Below, one piece after another: positions 1-4,896 of a stretch of DNA of 5,874 nucleotides. The position numbers were made by a program, and so were the translations under genes. The notes below the pieces were generated by a model. It had not been told where the DNA came from and made no database searches. It worked only from the letters and a program-made list of their open reading frames with translations. The stretch is from assembly GCA_937889485.1 (NCBI GenBank), contig CALAPG010000333.1:1-5874 (forward strand). The letters are read 5' to 3'. How positions within the stretch are numbered: position 1 is the first letter of the stretch; each line of letters begins with the position of its first letter. This DNA comes from an uncultured Moraxella sp. (lineage in GTDB: Bacteria; Pseudomonadota; Gammaproteobacteria; Pseudomonadales; Moraxellaceae).

Positions 1-50
1 GATCTACACAGGCGAAGACACTCTTTCCCTACACGACGCTCTTCCGATCT
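1..50 (+). other. Illumina P5 sequencing adapter with i5 index (assembly contamination)
   Basis: Bases 1-9 (GATCTACAC) are the inner part of the P5 flow-cell oligo. Bases 10-17 (AGGCGAAG) are in the index position and match the TruSeq HT i5 index D505 as I remember it. Bases 18-50 are the 33-base Read 1 primer/TruSeq universal adapter, running from ACACTCTTTCC to GCTCTTCCGATCT. The order and orientation are exactly those of a library molecule whose insert begins at base 51. This stretch is synthetic and should be trimmed. It also implies that base 51 is at or near a contig end, so nothing upstream of the permease leader can be inferred. Confidence 0.98.
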
Positions 51-60
51 TACGCTAACA

Positions 61-77
61 GCCCTGCACGCTAGGGC
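61..77 (+). repeat. Short inverted repeat (5-bp stem, 7-nt loop)
   Basis: GCCCT at 61-65 is the reverse complement of AGGGC at 73-77, with the seven bases GCACGCT between. It lies 7 bases before a second, larger inverted repeat, so the two may be parts of one folded leader RNA. No U-run follows, so it is not an intrinsic terminator. A 5-bp match this close to a contig edge could be chance. Confidence 0.35.
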
Positions 78-84
78 ACGCAAT

Positions 85-121
85 AGAACCATGGCGCAAC
101 GCATCTACGTGTCATGGTTCT
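85..121 (+). repeat. Inverted repeat (9-bp perfect stem) in the permease leader
   Basis: AGAACCATG at 85-93 is the exact reverse complement of CATGGTTCT at 113-121, separated by 19 bases. Inside the loop ACG (99-101) and CGT (108-110) could pair to extend the fold. It is followed by GTGCGCCTCAAAAAA, which gives no U-tract on the plus strand. On the minus strand the six T's lie before the stem, not after it. It therefore does not look like an intrinsic terminator in either direction. It could be an operator, a leader RNA structure or part of a dispersed repeat. I do not recognise it as a known riboswitch. Confidence 0.5.
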
Positions 122-173
122 GTGCGCCTCAAAAAAGCATGATAGTGGCTAACTTAGTTAAAATGGGCTTATA

Positions 174-191
174 GACTATAGGGAGATAGTC
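174..191 (+). promoter_or_regulatory. Hairpin presenting the permease Shine-Dalgarno in its loop
   Basis: GACTAT (174-179) and ATAGTC (186-191) are perfect reverse complements around the six-base loop AGGGAG (180-185), which is itself the Shine-Dalgarno sequence. The 3' arm ends on the base directly before the ATG at 192. In RNA this gives a 6-bp stem with the ribosome binding site displayed in a hexaloop, and the stem lies between that site and the start codon. It may tune translation, or at DNA level act as an operator. The ribosome binding site call is firm; the regulatory role is inference. Confidence 0.5.
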
Positions 192-1625
192 ATGGAAAGC
201 ACAGTTTTAGAAAAAGCAATTGTTTCTGCCGAACCCACCAAATTAAAAGGCGGGTTAAAATCCAGACACTTAAGTATGATCTCAATTGCAGGGGTTATTG
301 GTGGGGCATTGTTTATTGGTTCTGGCAAAGTCATTGCCAGCGCAGGGCCAGCCGCTATTTTAGCCTATTTAGCAGGTGGGCTACTGGTTGTTTTAGTCAT
401 GCGTATGCTCGGTGAGATGGCAGTCGCCCATCCCGATACGGGCTCCTTTTCGACTTACGCTGATCGCGCGATTGGGCGTTGGGCAGGTTTTACCATTGGC
501 TGGTTATATTGGTATTTTTGGGCGTTATTGATGGGTTGGGAAGCCTATGTTGCAGGTAAAATTTTAAGCCTGTGGTTTCCTATGATTCCCATTTGGGGCT
601 ACATGCTACTGGTGACTTGCTCTCTTATTTTTGTCAATATGCTCAACGTCAAGAATTATGGGGAGTTTGAGTTTTGGTTTGCCCTTATTAAAGTAATTGC
701 AATTGTGGTATTTTTGATTGTTGGTAGCCTTGCGGTGCTACATTTGTGGCCCTGGGGTGCAGCGGGTGCGGTAGGATTTACCCATTTGACTGACCAAGGG
801 TTTATGCCCAATGGGTTTGGTGCGGTGGTCACAGCTTTATTAGGTGCCATGTTTGCCTTCATCGGGGCAGAGATTGTGACGGTAGCGGCTTCTGAGTCTG
901 AAAACCCTAGCCGCGAGATTGTCAAAACTACCAAGTCGGTTGTTTGGCGCATTACCTTGTTTTATGTGGGTTCTATTTTTATTGCCGTCTGTTTGATTCC
1001 TTATAATGATCCTTTGTTAAAAGACCCCACCTATGGTACTTATAGTGTGACGCTTACCGCGCTTGGCATTCCTTATGCTCGCACAATTGTGAACTTTGTG
1101 GTGCTTACTTCGGTTTGTAGTTGTTTTAACTCTGCATTATATACCTGTTCACGCATGTTATACTCTTTGTCCAAACGTGGCGATGCACCGCGTATTTTCC
1201 AAGTGACGGGCAAAAAAACAGGCACGCCTTGGGTGAGCGTCATTATTTCAAGTTTCTTTGGGTTTGTTGCTATATTTTTAACAGCAACCGAAAAAATGGA
1301 TATTTATGATGTATTGATGTCTGCTACAGGCACCGTGGCTTTGTATGTGTATCTTGCGATTGCGTTTTCACAGTTATACATGCGCCGCAAACTAGAGGCA
1401 ACAAATACGCCGATTGGCTTTAAAATGTGGCTTTTCCCTTGGTTAACCTACTTAGTGATCTTTATTATCGTCGGTGCAATTATTGTGATGATATTTGAAG
1501 GCACTTACCGAAACGAGGTGCTTTACACGTCTATTTTGGCTGCGGTGATTGTTACGATGGGTATTGTAGCACAAAAATTTGGCATTGGAACCTCTGCCAA
1601 AGCAGTAGAGACTCAAACCCATTAA
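192..1625 (+). CDS. gabP: GABA permease-type amino-acid:proton symporter
   Basis: A 477-residue inner-membrane transporter of the APC superfamily, amino-acid transporter (AAT) family, expected to import a small amino acid with protons. GabP-like signatures include GLKSRHLSM (21-29) and AGVIGGALFIGSG (33-45) at the substrate-backbone loop of TM1. PDTGSFSTYADRAIGRWAGF (81-100), KNYGEFEFW (154-162) and GFMPNGFGAV (203-212) follow. ALYTCSRMLYSLSKRGDAP (315-333) spans TM8 and the following loop; E. coli GabP has SRRGDAP there. About 12 hydrophobic segments and the length (E. coli 466) fit a complete protein. The region after WLYWYFW (104-110) reads ALLMGWEAYVAG where E. coli GabP, from memory, has VLVIPLEANIAA, so substrate preference may differ. 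The ATG at 192 is set by GGGAG at 181-185. No gabT/gabD catabolic gene is in view, so GABA as substrate is likely but unproven. Confidence 0.85.
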   Translation: MESTVLEKAIVSAEPTKLKGGLKSRHLSMISIAGVIGGALFIGSGKVIASAGPAAILAYLAGGLLVVLVMRMLGEMAVAHPDTGSFSTYADRAIGRWAGFTIGWLYWYFWALLMGWEAYVAGKILSLWFPMIPIWGYMLLVTCSLIFVNMLNVKNYGEFEFWFALIKVIAIVVFLIVGSLAVLHLWPWGAAGAVGFTHLTDQGFMPNGFGAVVTALLGAMFAFIGAEIVTVAASESENPSREIVKTTKSVVWRITLFYVGSIFIAVCLIPYNDPLLKDPTYGTYSVTLTALGIPYARTIVNFVVLTSVCSCFNSALYTCSRMLYSLSKRGDAPRIFQVTGKKTGTPWVSVIISSFFGFVAIFLTATEKMDIYDVLMSATGTVALYVYLAIAFSQLYMRRKLEATNTPIGFKMWLFPWLTYLVIFIIVGAIIVMIFEGTYRNEVLYTSILAAVIVTMGIVAQKFGIGTSAKAVETQTH

Positions 1626-1670
1626 GCTTGTAGGCTAGTTGGTATATCCCAAATCTACAATAAACCAATG

Positions 1671-1708
1671 AAAAAACCAACCGTATCTTGCATACGGTTG
1701 GTTTTTTT
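1671..1708. terminator. Bidirectional rho-independent terminator
   Basis: AAAAAACCAACCGTAT (1671-1686) and ATACGGTTGGTTTTTT (1692-1707) are perfect 16-base reverse complements around the five-base loop CTTGC. A seventh T follows at 1708. The 10-bp core stem (1677-1686 with 1692-1701) plus T-runs on both strands gives a strong intrinsic terminator in either direction. It lies 45 bp after the permease stop and 54 bp after the cydX stop on the other strand, so it would serve both convergent transcripts. Confidence 0.95.
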
Positions 1709-1762
1709 GCGCTTAAATGATTTTTGATACCAAACGGTAAGGGAATTTACACAGTCCCGTGT

Positions 1763-1966
1763 TTATGCTTCATTGTCTGATGGTTGCCCTGTTTGGTGGA
1801 TATCTTTGGTAGGGTTACCTTGGGTCACCGTACCATCATTTGAGGGCTTGCTATTTTTTGAGTTAAAGGCTTGATCACGGGCATCCGCATTTTCTAGCCA
1901 CAAAGCATTTAAAATTGCCAATAATACTGCAAATCCCAATCCTAATACCCATGCAAAATACCACAT
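1763..1966 (-). CDS. cydX: Cytochrome bd oxidase small subunit CydX, with C-terminal extension
   Basis: A 67-residue single-span membrane protein, the small accessory subunit that stabilises the haem groups of cytochrome bd by packing against CydA. The N-terminus MWYFAWVLGL followed by a hydrophobic helix to about residue 24 and ALWLE (21-25) is the CydX/YbgT signature; E. coli CydX begins MWYFAWILG. E. coli CydX is 37 residues. Here a further polar, Asn/Ser/Gln-rich tail of about 35-40 residues follows, which I cannot match to a domain. AAGGAG lies six bases before the ATG, and cydB ends 15 bp upstream, so it is the third gene of the operon. The terminator at 1671-1708 follows. No ybgE-like gene comes after it. 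Confidence 0.92.
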   Translation of the reverse strand: MWYFAWVLGLGFAVLLAILNALWLENADARDQAFNSKNSKPSNDGTVTQGNPTKDIHQTGQPSDNEA

Positions 1967-1981
1967 AGTACGCTCCTTTTT

Positions 1982-3121
1982 TTAGTAGACCGTGTGGTCT
2001 TGTTCACGAATGTAAGCCTTGGTGACTTTGCCGCGCATCACGCGATATGCCCAACTGGTATACGCTACCACCAATGGTAGCAACAACACCACCGCATATA
2101 ACATCACCATCAGCGTTAGATGACTAGACACACTATCCCACACTGTCAGACTAGAACGGGGATCAGTAGATGATGGCATAACAAATGGGAACAAAGAGAC
2201 CCCCGCCGTCATAATCACCCCTGTGACTGCAAAACTTGAAGTCACAAAGGCAGTCAAAGTCTTATCTGCTTTTAGCAATAAGGCGGTAATGATGGGCATT
2301 ACCACACCCAATGCTGGAAATGCCCATGCAGCGGGATATTTGCTAAAGTTTGCTAACCATGCACCTGATTGGCGTACCACGTCTTTTGCCATAGGATCGG
2401 GTAACGCTTGGGTATTGACCACCGAGGTGATGGCGTAGCCCTGAATAGACGTAACCCAAATACCTGCTACGATAAACAATATCACCATGGTGACGGCTGA
2501 CATTGTGGTGTATTTGATGGTGCGCGCTTGGATATCACCCTCAGTACGATGAGCCAAATAGGCGCCGCCTTGGGTAACCAACATGGTTACACTGACCAGC
2601 CCACACAACAGTGCAAATGGGTTTAACAAAGCCCAAAATGAGCCTGTATAGGTTGATACCAAATTATTGTTAAAACTAAAAGGCACGCCTAAAAATAAAT
2701 TACCAAACGCCACCCCAAAGACCAACGCAGGGATAAATGAGCCCGCAAATAACGCCCAATCCCAAGAATTGCGCCATTTTTTATCAGAAATCATACTACG
2801 GTATTTAAAACCCACGGGACGGAAAAACAACGCCCACAGTACCGCAAGTAATGCCCAATAAAACCCACTAAACGCCGTTGCATATACCAATGGCCACGCC
2901 GCAAAAATAGCACCGCCCGCGGTAATAAACCAGACTTGGTTGCCTTCCCAGTGCGGCCCAATGGTATTGACCACCACGCGGCGCTCATCATCATCTTTTC
3001 CTACAAAGGGCAGTAGGCTACACACGCCCATATCGTGACCATCCATAATGGCAAAGCCAATTAATAGCGCCCCAACCAATAGCCACCAAATAAGTTTTAA
3101 GGTTTCATAATCAAACAACAT
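1982..3121 (-). CDS. cydB: Cytochrome bd quinol oxidase subunit II (CydB)
   Basis: A 379-residue, about nine-helix membrane subunit pairing with CydA in cytochrome bd; the length equals that of E. coli CydB. Family signatures: [21 protein letters not shown] (4-24), [20 protein letters not shown] (45-64), [12 protein letters not shown] (66-77), [41 protein letters not shown] and [19 protein letters not shown]. Glu59 in PHWEGNQVW replaces E. coli Asp58, which lies on a proposed proton pathway, so the acid is kept. DGHDMGV (27-33) has His29 where E. coli has Phe. An upstream in-frame ATG at 3169 exists but lies deep inside cydA. I chose the ATG at 3121 because [15 protein letters not shown] aligns with the E. 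coli N-terminus and GGAGG (3128-3132) sits six bases before it. The start overlaps the end of cydA by 11 nt, implying translational coupling. Confidence 0.97.
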   Translation of the reverse strand: MLFDYETLKLIWWLLVGALLIGFAIMDGHDMGVCSLLPFVGKDDDERRVVVNTIGPHWEGNQVWFITAGGAIFAAWPLVYATAFSGFYWALLAVLWALFFRPVGFKYRSMISDKKWRNSWDWALFAGSFIPALVFGVAFGNLFLGVPFSFNNNLVSTYTGSFWALLNPFALLCGLVSVTMLVTQGGAYLAHRTEGDIQARTIKYTTMSAVTMVILFIVAGIWVTSIQGYAITSVVNTQALPDPMAKDVVRQSGAWLANFSKYPAAWAFPALGVVMPIITALLLKADKTLTAFVTSSFAVTGVIMTAGVSLFPFVMPSSTDPRSSLTVWDSVSSHLTLMVMLYAVVLLLPLVVAYTSWAYRVMRGKVTKAYIREQDHTVY

Positions 3122-4700
3122 GGCTAACCTCCGCGGTTTGGGTAAGATGATGTTTCGTTTCGCCATCATAGCGACCTGTGCCTAAGCTTGCAGGCCCCAA
3201 TCGGGCGTATTTGATCATCAAATACATTTCAATCACCAATAAGAAGGTATAAAAACCAACAAACCCTGCAAGTGATAGCCACACGTTAGTGACGCTGATA
3301 TTAGAGACCGACAAATGCGTTGGTAGTACCCCATAAATTGTCCAAGGTTGGCGACCGTATTCTGCCACAAACCAGCCTAACTCAACTGCAAGCCAAGGTG
3401 CAGGCAACATAAAAAATGCCCAGCGTAATAACCATGGTTTTTGCATAAAGTTGCCTTTTACCGTTGACCACAACGCCACGACATACAGTGCCAACATCAA
3501 AAACCCTAAGCCCACCATGGTTCTAAATGACCAAAACATCGGAAAAATAGGAGGAATAGTATCGTCTGTGGCTTTTTTAATCATCTCAGGGGTAGCTTGG
3601 GTGACATCATTGGTATATTTTTTGAGTAATAAGCCAAAACCCAAATCTTTTTTTACTTTTTCAAACGCCGCCACCGTAGCGGCATCGTCCTTATTGGCAC
3701 GCAGCTGTTCTAACAAGGTCACCGCTTGAATACCGTTGATGATACGCTTTTCGTTAAGGGCTTTGATATCATGAATACCAATAATTGGCGTGTCTAGTGA
3801 ACGTGTCCCAATAACACCCATCGCGTACGGAATAGAAACTGCCCAGTCATTTTTTTGCTCGTGCTGATTGATGCCTGCAATCAAGTTAAAGTTGGCAGGG
3901 GCAGGTTCAGTTTCCCACATCGCTTCCATAGCGGCAAGCTTGGTTTGCTGGGCAAGCCCAACCGAATAACCCGACTCATCACCCAACACAATAGTGCTAC
4001 AAATGGCCGCAAAACCAAAGGCGGCAGCCACTTGAAAGCTGCGTTTGGCAAATTCTATATCCCGTTTTTTGATTAGGTACCAAGAAGAAATTGCTAACAC
4101 AAAAGTTGCTGCTGTGGTGTAGCCTGCCGATACGGTATGCACAAATTTATTTTGGGCGTCATGGCTAAAAATAACTGCCCAAAAATCTACCATTTCCATT
4201 CGCATGGTTTGGTAGCTAAATTCTGCACCTACGGGGTTTTGCATCCACGCATTGGCAACCAAAATCCACAAGGCGGACAAGTTAGTACCCACTGCCATCA
4301 AAATCGTCACCAACAAATGCTGACCGCGTGACAGTCTGTCCCAACCAAAGAAAAACAGCCCAACCATAGTGGACTCTAAAAAGAACGCCATCAGCCCTTC
4401 AATCGCCAAGGGTGCGCCAAAAATATCGCCTACATAATGAGAATAGTAGGCCCAGTTGGTACCAAACTGAAATTCCATAGTGATACCTGTGGTCACACCG
4501 AGCGCAAAGTTGATACCAAACAACTTGCCCCAAAAGCGTGTCATGTCTTTCCACACAGTTTTGCCCGTCATCACGTACATGGATTCCATAATGACCAATA
4601 GCCATACCATGCCAAGCGTTAGGGGTACAAATAAAAAGTGGTAAAGCGCTGTCACGGCAAACTGTAGCCGCGAAATGTCTACCAAATGCTCTGTAATCAT
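3111..4700 (-). CDS. cydA: Cytochrome bd quinol oxidase subunit I (CydA)
   Basis: A 529-residue inner-membrane subunit carrying haems b558, b595 and d. It oxidises quinol and reduces oxygen to water without pumping protons. Key residues sit at a constant +2 offset from E. coli: His21 (E. coli His19), His188 (186) and Met395 (393) as haem ligands; Glu101 and Glu109 (99, 107) on the proton path; Lys254 and Glu259 (252, 257) for quinol in the Q-loop; Glu447 and Arg450 (445, 448) in the AEYGRQPW motif (446-453). The segment between about 255 and 385 is as long as in E. coli, marking the long Q-loop subfamily rather than the short-loop CioA type. The ATG at 4700 has AGGAGA (4705-4710) upstream and opens [20 protein letters not shown], matching the family. 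Every catalytic residue I can check is present. It is the first gene of the operon, and its end overlaps cydB. Confidence 0.98.
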   Translation of the reverse strand: MITEHLVDISRLQFAVTALYHFLFVPLTLGMVWLLVIMESMYVMTGKTVWKDMTRFWGKLFGINFALGVTTGITMEFQFGTNWAYYSHYVGDIFGAPLAIEGLMAFFLESTMVGLFFFGWDRLSRGQHLLVTILMAVGTNLSALWILVANAWMQNPVGAEFSYQTMRMEMVDFWAVIFSHDAQNKFVHTVSAGYTTAATFVLAISSWYLIKKRDIEFAKRSFQVAAAFGFAAICSTIVLGDESGYSVGLAQQTKLAAMEAMWETEPAPANFNLIAGINQHEQKNDWAVSIPYAMGVIGTRSLDTPIIGIHDIKALNEKRIINGIQAVTLLEQLRANKDDAATVAAFEKVKKDLGFGLLLKKYTNDVTQATPEMIKKATDDTIPPIFPMFWSFRTMVGLGFLMLALYVVALWSTVKGNFMQKPWLLRWAFFMLPAPWLAVELGWFVAEYGRQPWTIYGVLPTHLSVSNISVTNVWLSLAGFVGFYTFLLVIEMYLMIKYARLGPASLGTGRYDGETKHHLTQTAEVSHVV

Positions 4701-4709
4701 ATTATCTCC

Positions 4710-4725
4710 TTGGTGGTTACACCAA
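4710..4725 (-). promoter_or_regulatory. Leader hairpin abutting the cydA ribosome binding site
   Basis: On the minus strand TTGGTG and CACCAA pair perfectly (6 bp) around the four-base loop TAAC, and the last A of the stem is the first A of the Shine-Dalgarno AGGAGA (4705-4710). A stem ending on the ribosome binding site can influence initiation or protect the mRNA 5' end. The pairing is seen directly; the role is inferred. Confidence 0.45.
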
Positions 4726-4750
4726 TTTGCATGATGGCGGATTAAAAAAG

Positions 4751-4762
4751 CGCATCGATGCG
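4751..4762. repeat. 12-bp perfect palindrome in the cydA leader, followed by a U-run on the minus strand
   Basis: CGCATCGATGCG equals its own reverse complement. Read on the minus strand, towards cydA, it is followed by CTTTTTTAAT, which resembles a weak intrinsic terminator. A hairpin would have only about four base pairs around TCGA. The plus-strand bases 4760-4766 (GCGTCGC) also contain overlapping GCGNC and GNCGC half-sites like those of the palindrome at 4820-4838. It lies 51-62 bp before the cydA ATG, inside the predicted 5' untranslated region. It could be an attenuator, an extra regulator site or chance. Confidence 0.4.
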
Positions 4763-4792
4763 TCGCTACTTATTTGTATTTGGTTTGTAAAC

Positions 4793-4821
4793 ATTATATG
4801 CTTTGGCTAACTAATCGCCCT
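4793..4821 (-). promoter_or_regulatory. Predicted proximal cydA promoter (perfect -10, weak -35)
   Basis: The minus strand carries a perfect TATAAT at 4798-4793. The position 17 bp upstream (4821-4816) reads AGGGCG, nothing like TTGACA. A perfect -10 with no -35 is typical of activator-dependent promoters, and the inverted repeat at 4820-4838 overlaps exactly that spot. The predicted start is near 4786, giving an untranslated leader of about 85 nt with two small hairpins. Confidence 0.6.
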
Positions 4822-4838
4822 GCGACATATTGTCGCAG
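4820..4838. promoter_or_regulatory. Perfect inverted repeat, candidate RegA/PrrA/RoxR operator
   Basis: CTGCGACATATTGTCGCAG is an 8-3-8 perfect inverted repeat. Its core GCGAC-N5-GTCGC (4822-4836) fits the GCGNC...GNCGC half-site pattern known, from memory, for RegA/PrrA-family response regulators. That is the partner family of the kinase encoded 59 bp away. Its centre (4829) is about 43 bp upstream of the predicted cydA start and equally far from a predicted start for the kinase gene, the usual position for a class II activator. Symmetry and placement are seen; the regulator is inferred. Confidence 0.65.
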
Positions 4839-4841
4839 CCA

Positions 4842-4870
4842 AATATAGCAACCCTGCGTTAAAATGCCAA
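4842..4870 (-). promoter_or_regulatory. Predicted distal cydA promoter (near-consensus sigma-70)
   Basis: On the minus strand TTGGCA (4870-4865) and TATATT (4847-4842) are separated by exactly 17 bp, each matching five of six consensus positions. The predicted start, near 4835, falls inside the inverted repeat at 4820-4838. A protein bound there would block this promoter while being well placed to activate the proximal one. AT-rich intergenic DNA gives chance matches, so confidence is moderate. Confidence 0.45.
4860..4865 (+). promoter_or_regulatory. Predicted -10 element of the kinase gene promoter
   Basis: TAAAAT matches five of six -10 positions and lies 33.5 bp from the centre of the inverted repeat at 4829. 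This is exactly the distance of the cydA TATAAT on the other side. No -35 hexamer is visible at 16-18 bp. A start near 4872 would leave a 25-nt leader before the ATG at 4897 and would exclude the earlier in-frame ATG at 4864. Confidence 0.4.
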
Positions 4871-4896
4871 TTATCCTTTATAAAAGCCATTTTCCT

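Larger units (their letters stand above)
51..191 (+). other. Non-coding leader upstream of the permease
   Basis: This 141-base gap between the adapter and the permease start holds no convincing gene. It contains a short hairpin (61-77), a longer one (85-121) and a third that carries the ribosome binding site (174-191). A TAAAAT at 159-164 resembles a -10 element, but no -35 hexamer lies at a suitable distance, so I do not call a promoter. One reading frame is open from 52 to 174, but it has no ribosome binding site. The left part could be the tail of whatever precedes the permease, cut off by the contig edge. Confidence 0.5.

Noticed and set aside
91..174. A 27-codon reading frame with an ATG at 91, ending 17 bp before the permease start (its frame is open from 52)
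   Set aside because: There is no Shine-Dalgarno before the ATG, the start lies in the stem of an inverted repeat, there is no run of a single amino acid typical of attenuator peptides, and the peptide resembles no family I know. It could be the end of an upstream gene cut by the contig edge, but nothing supports this.
175..186. ACTATAGGGAGA, identical to the 3' half of a T7 RNA polymerase promoter
   Set aside because: The upstream half of the T7 promoter (TAATACGACTC) is absent, the match is only 12 bases, and it reads smoothly into a native ribosome binding site and gene. It is coincidence, not vector, despite the adapter nearby.
656..952. 98-codon open frame on the minus strand inside the permease gene
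   Set aside because: It lies wholly opposite a strongly conserved transporter gene, and its translation is a low-complexity antisense shadow without family features.
2791..2994. 67-codon minus-strand frame inside cydB
   Set aside because: It overlaps highly conserved CydB sequence in another frame and has no supporting signal. Other short frames over cydA and cydB were dismissed for the same reason.
4864..4896. Alternative in-frame start of the kinase at ATG 4864 (11 extra residues)
   Set aside because: It has no Shine-Dalgarno, overlaps the -35 of the predicted distal cydA promoter, and would lie upstream of the predicted kinase transcript start near 4872. It is not excluded, since the 4897 start also lacks a clear ribosome binding site.
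4701..4896. FNR/ANR box (TTGAT-N4-ATCAA) expected near an oxygen-regulated cyd promoter
   Set aside because: I looked for it on both strands of the intergenic region and found no acceptable match.
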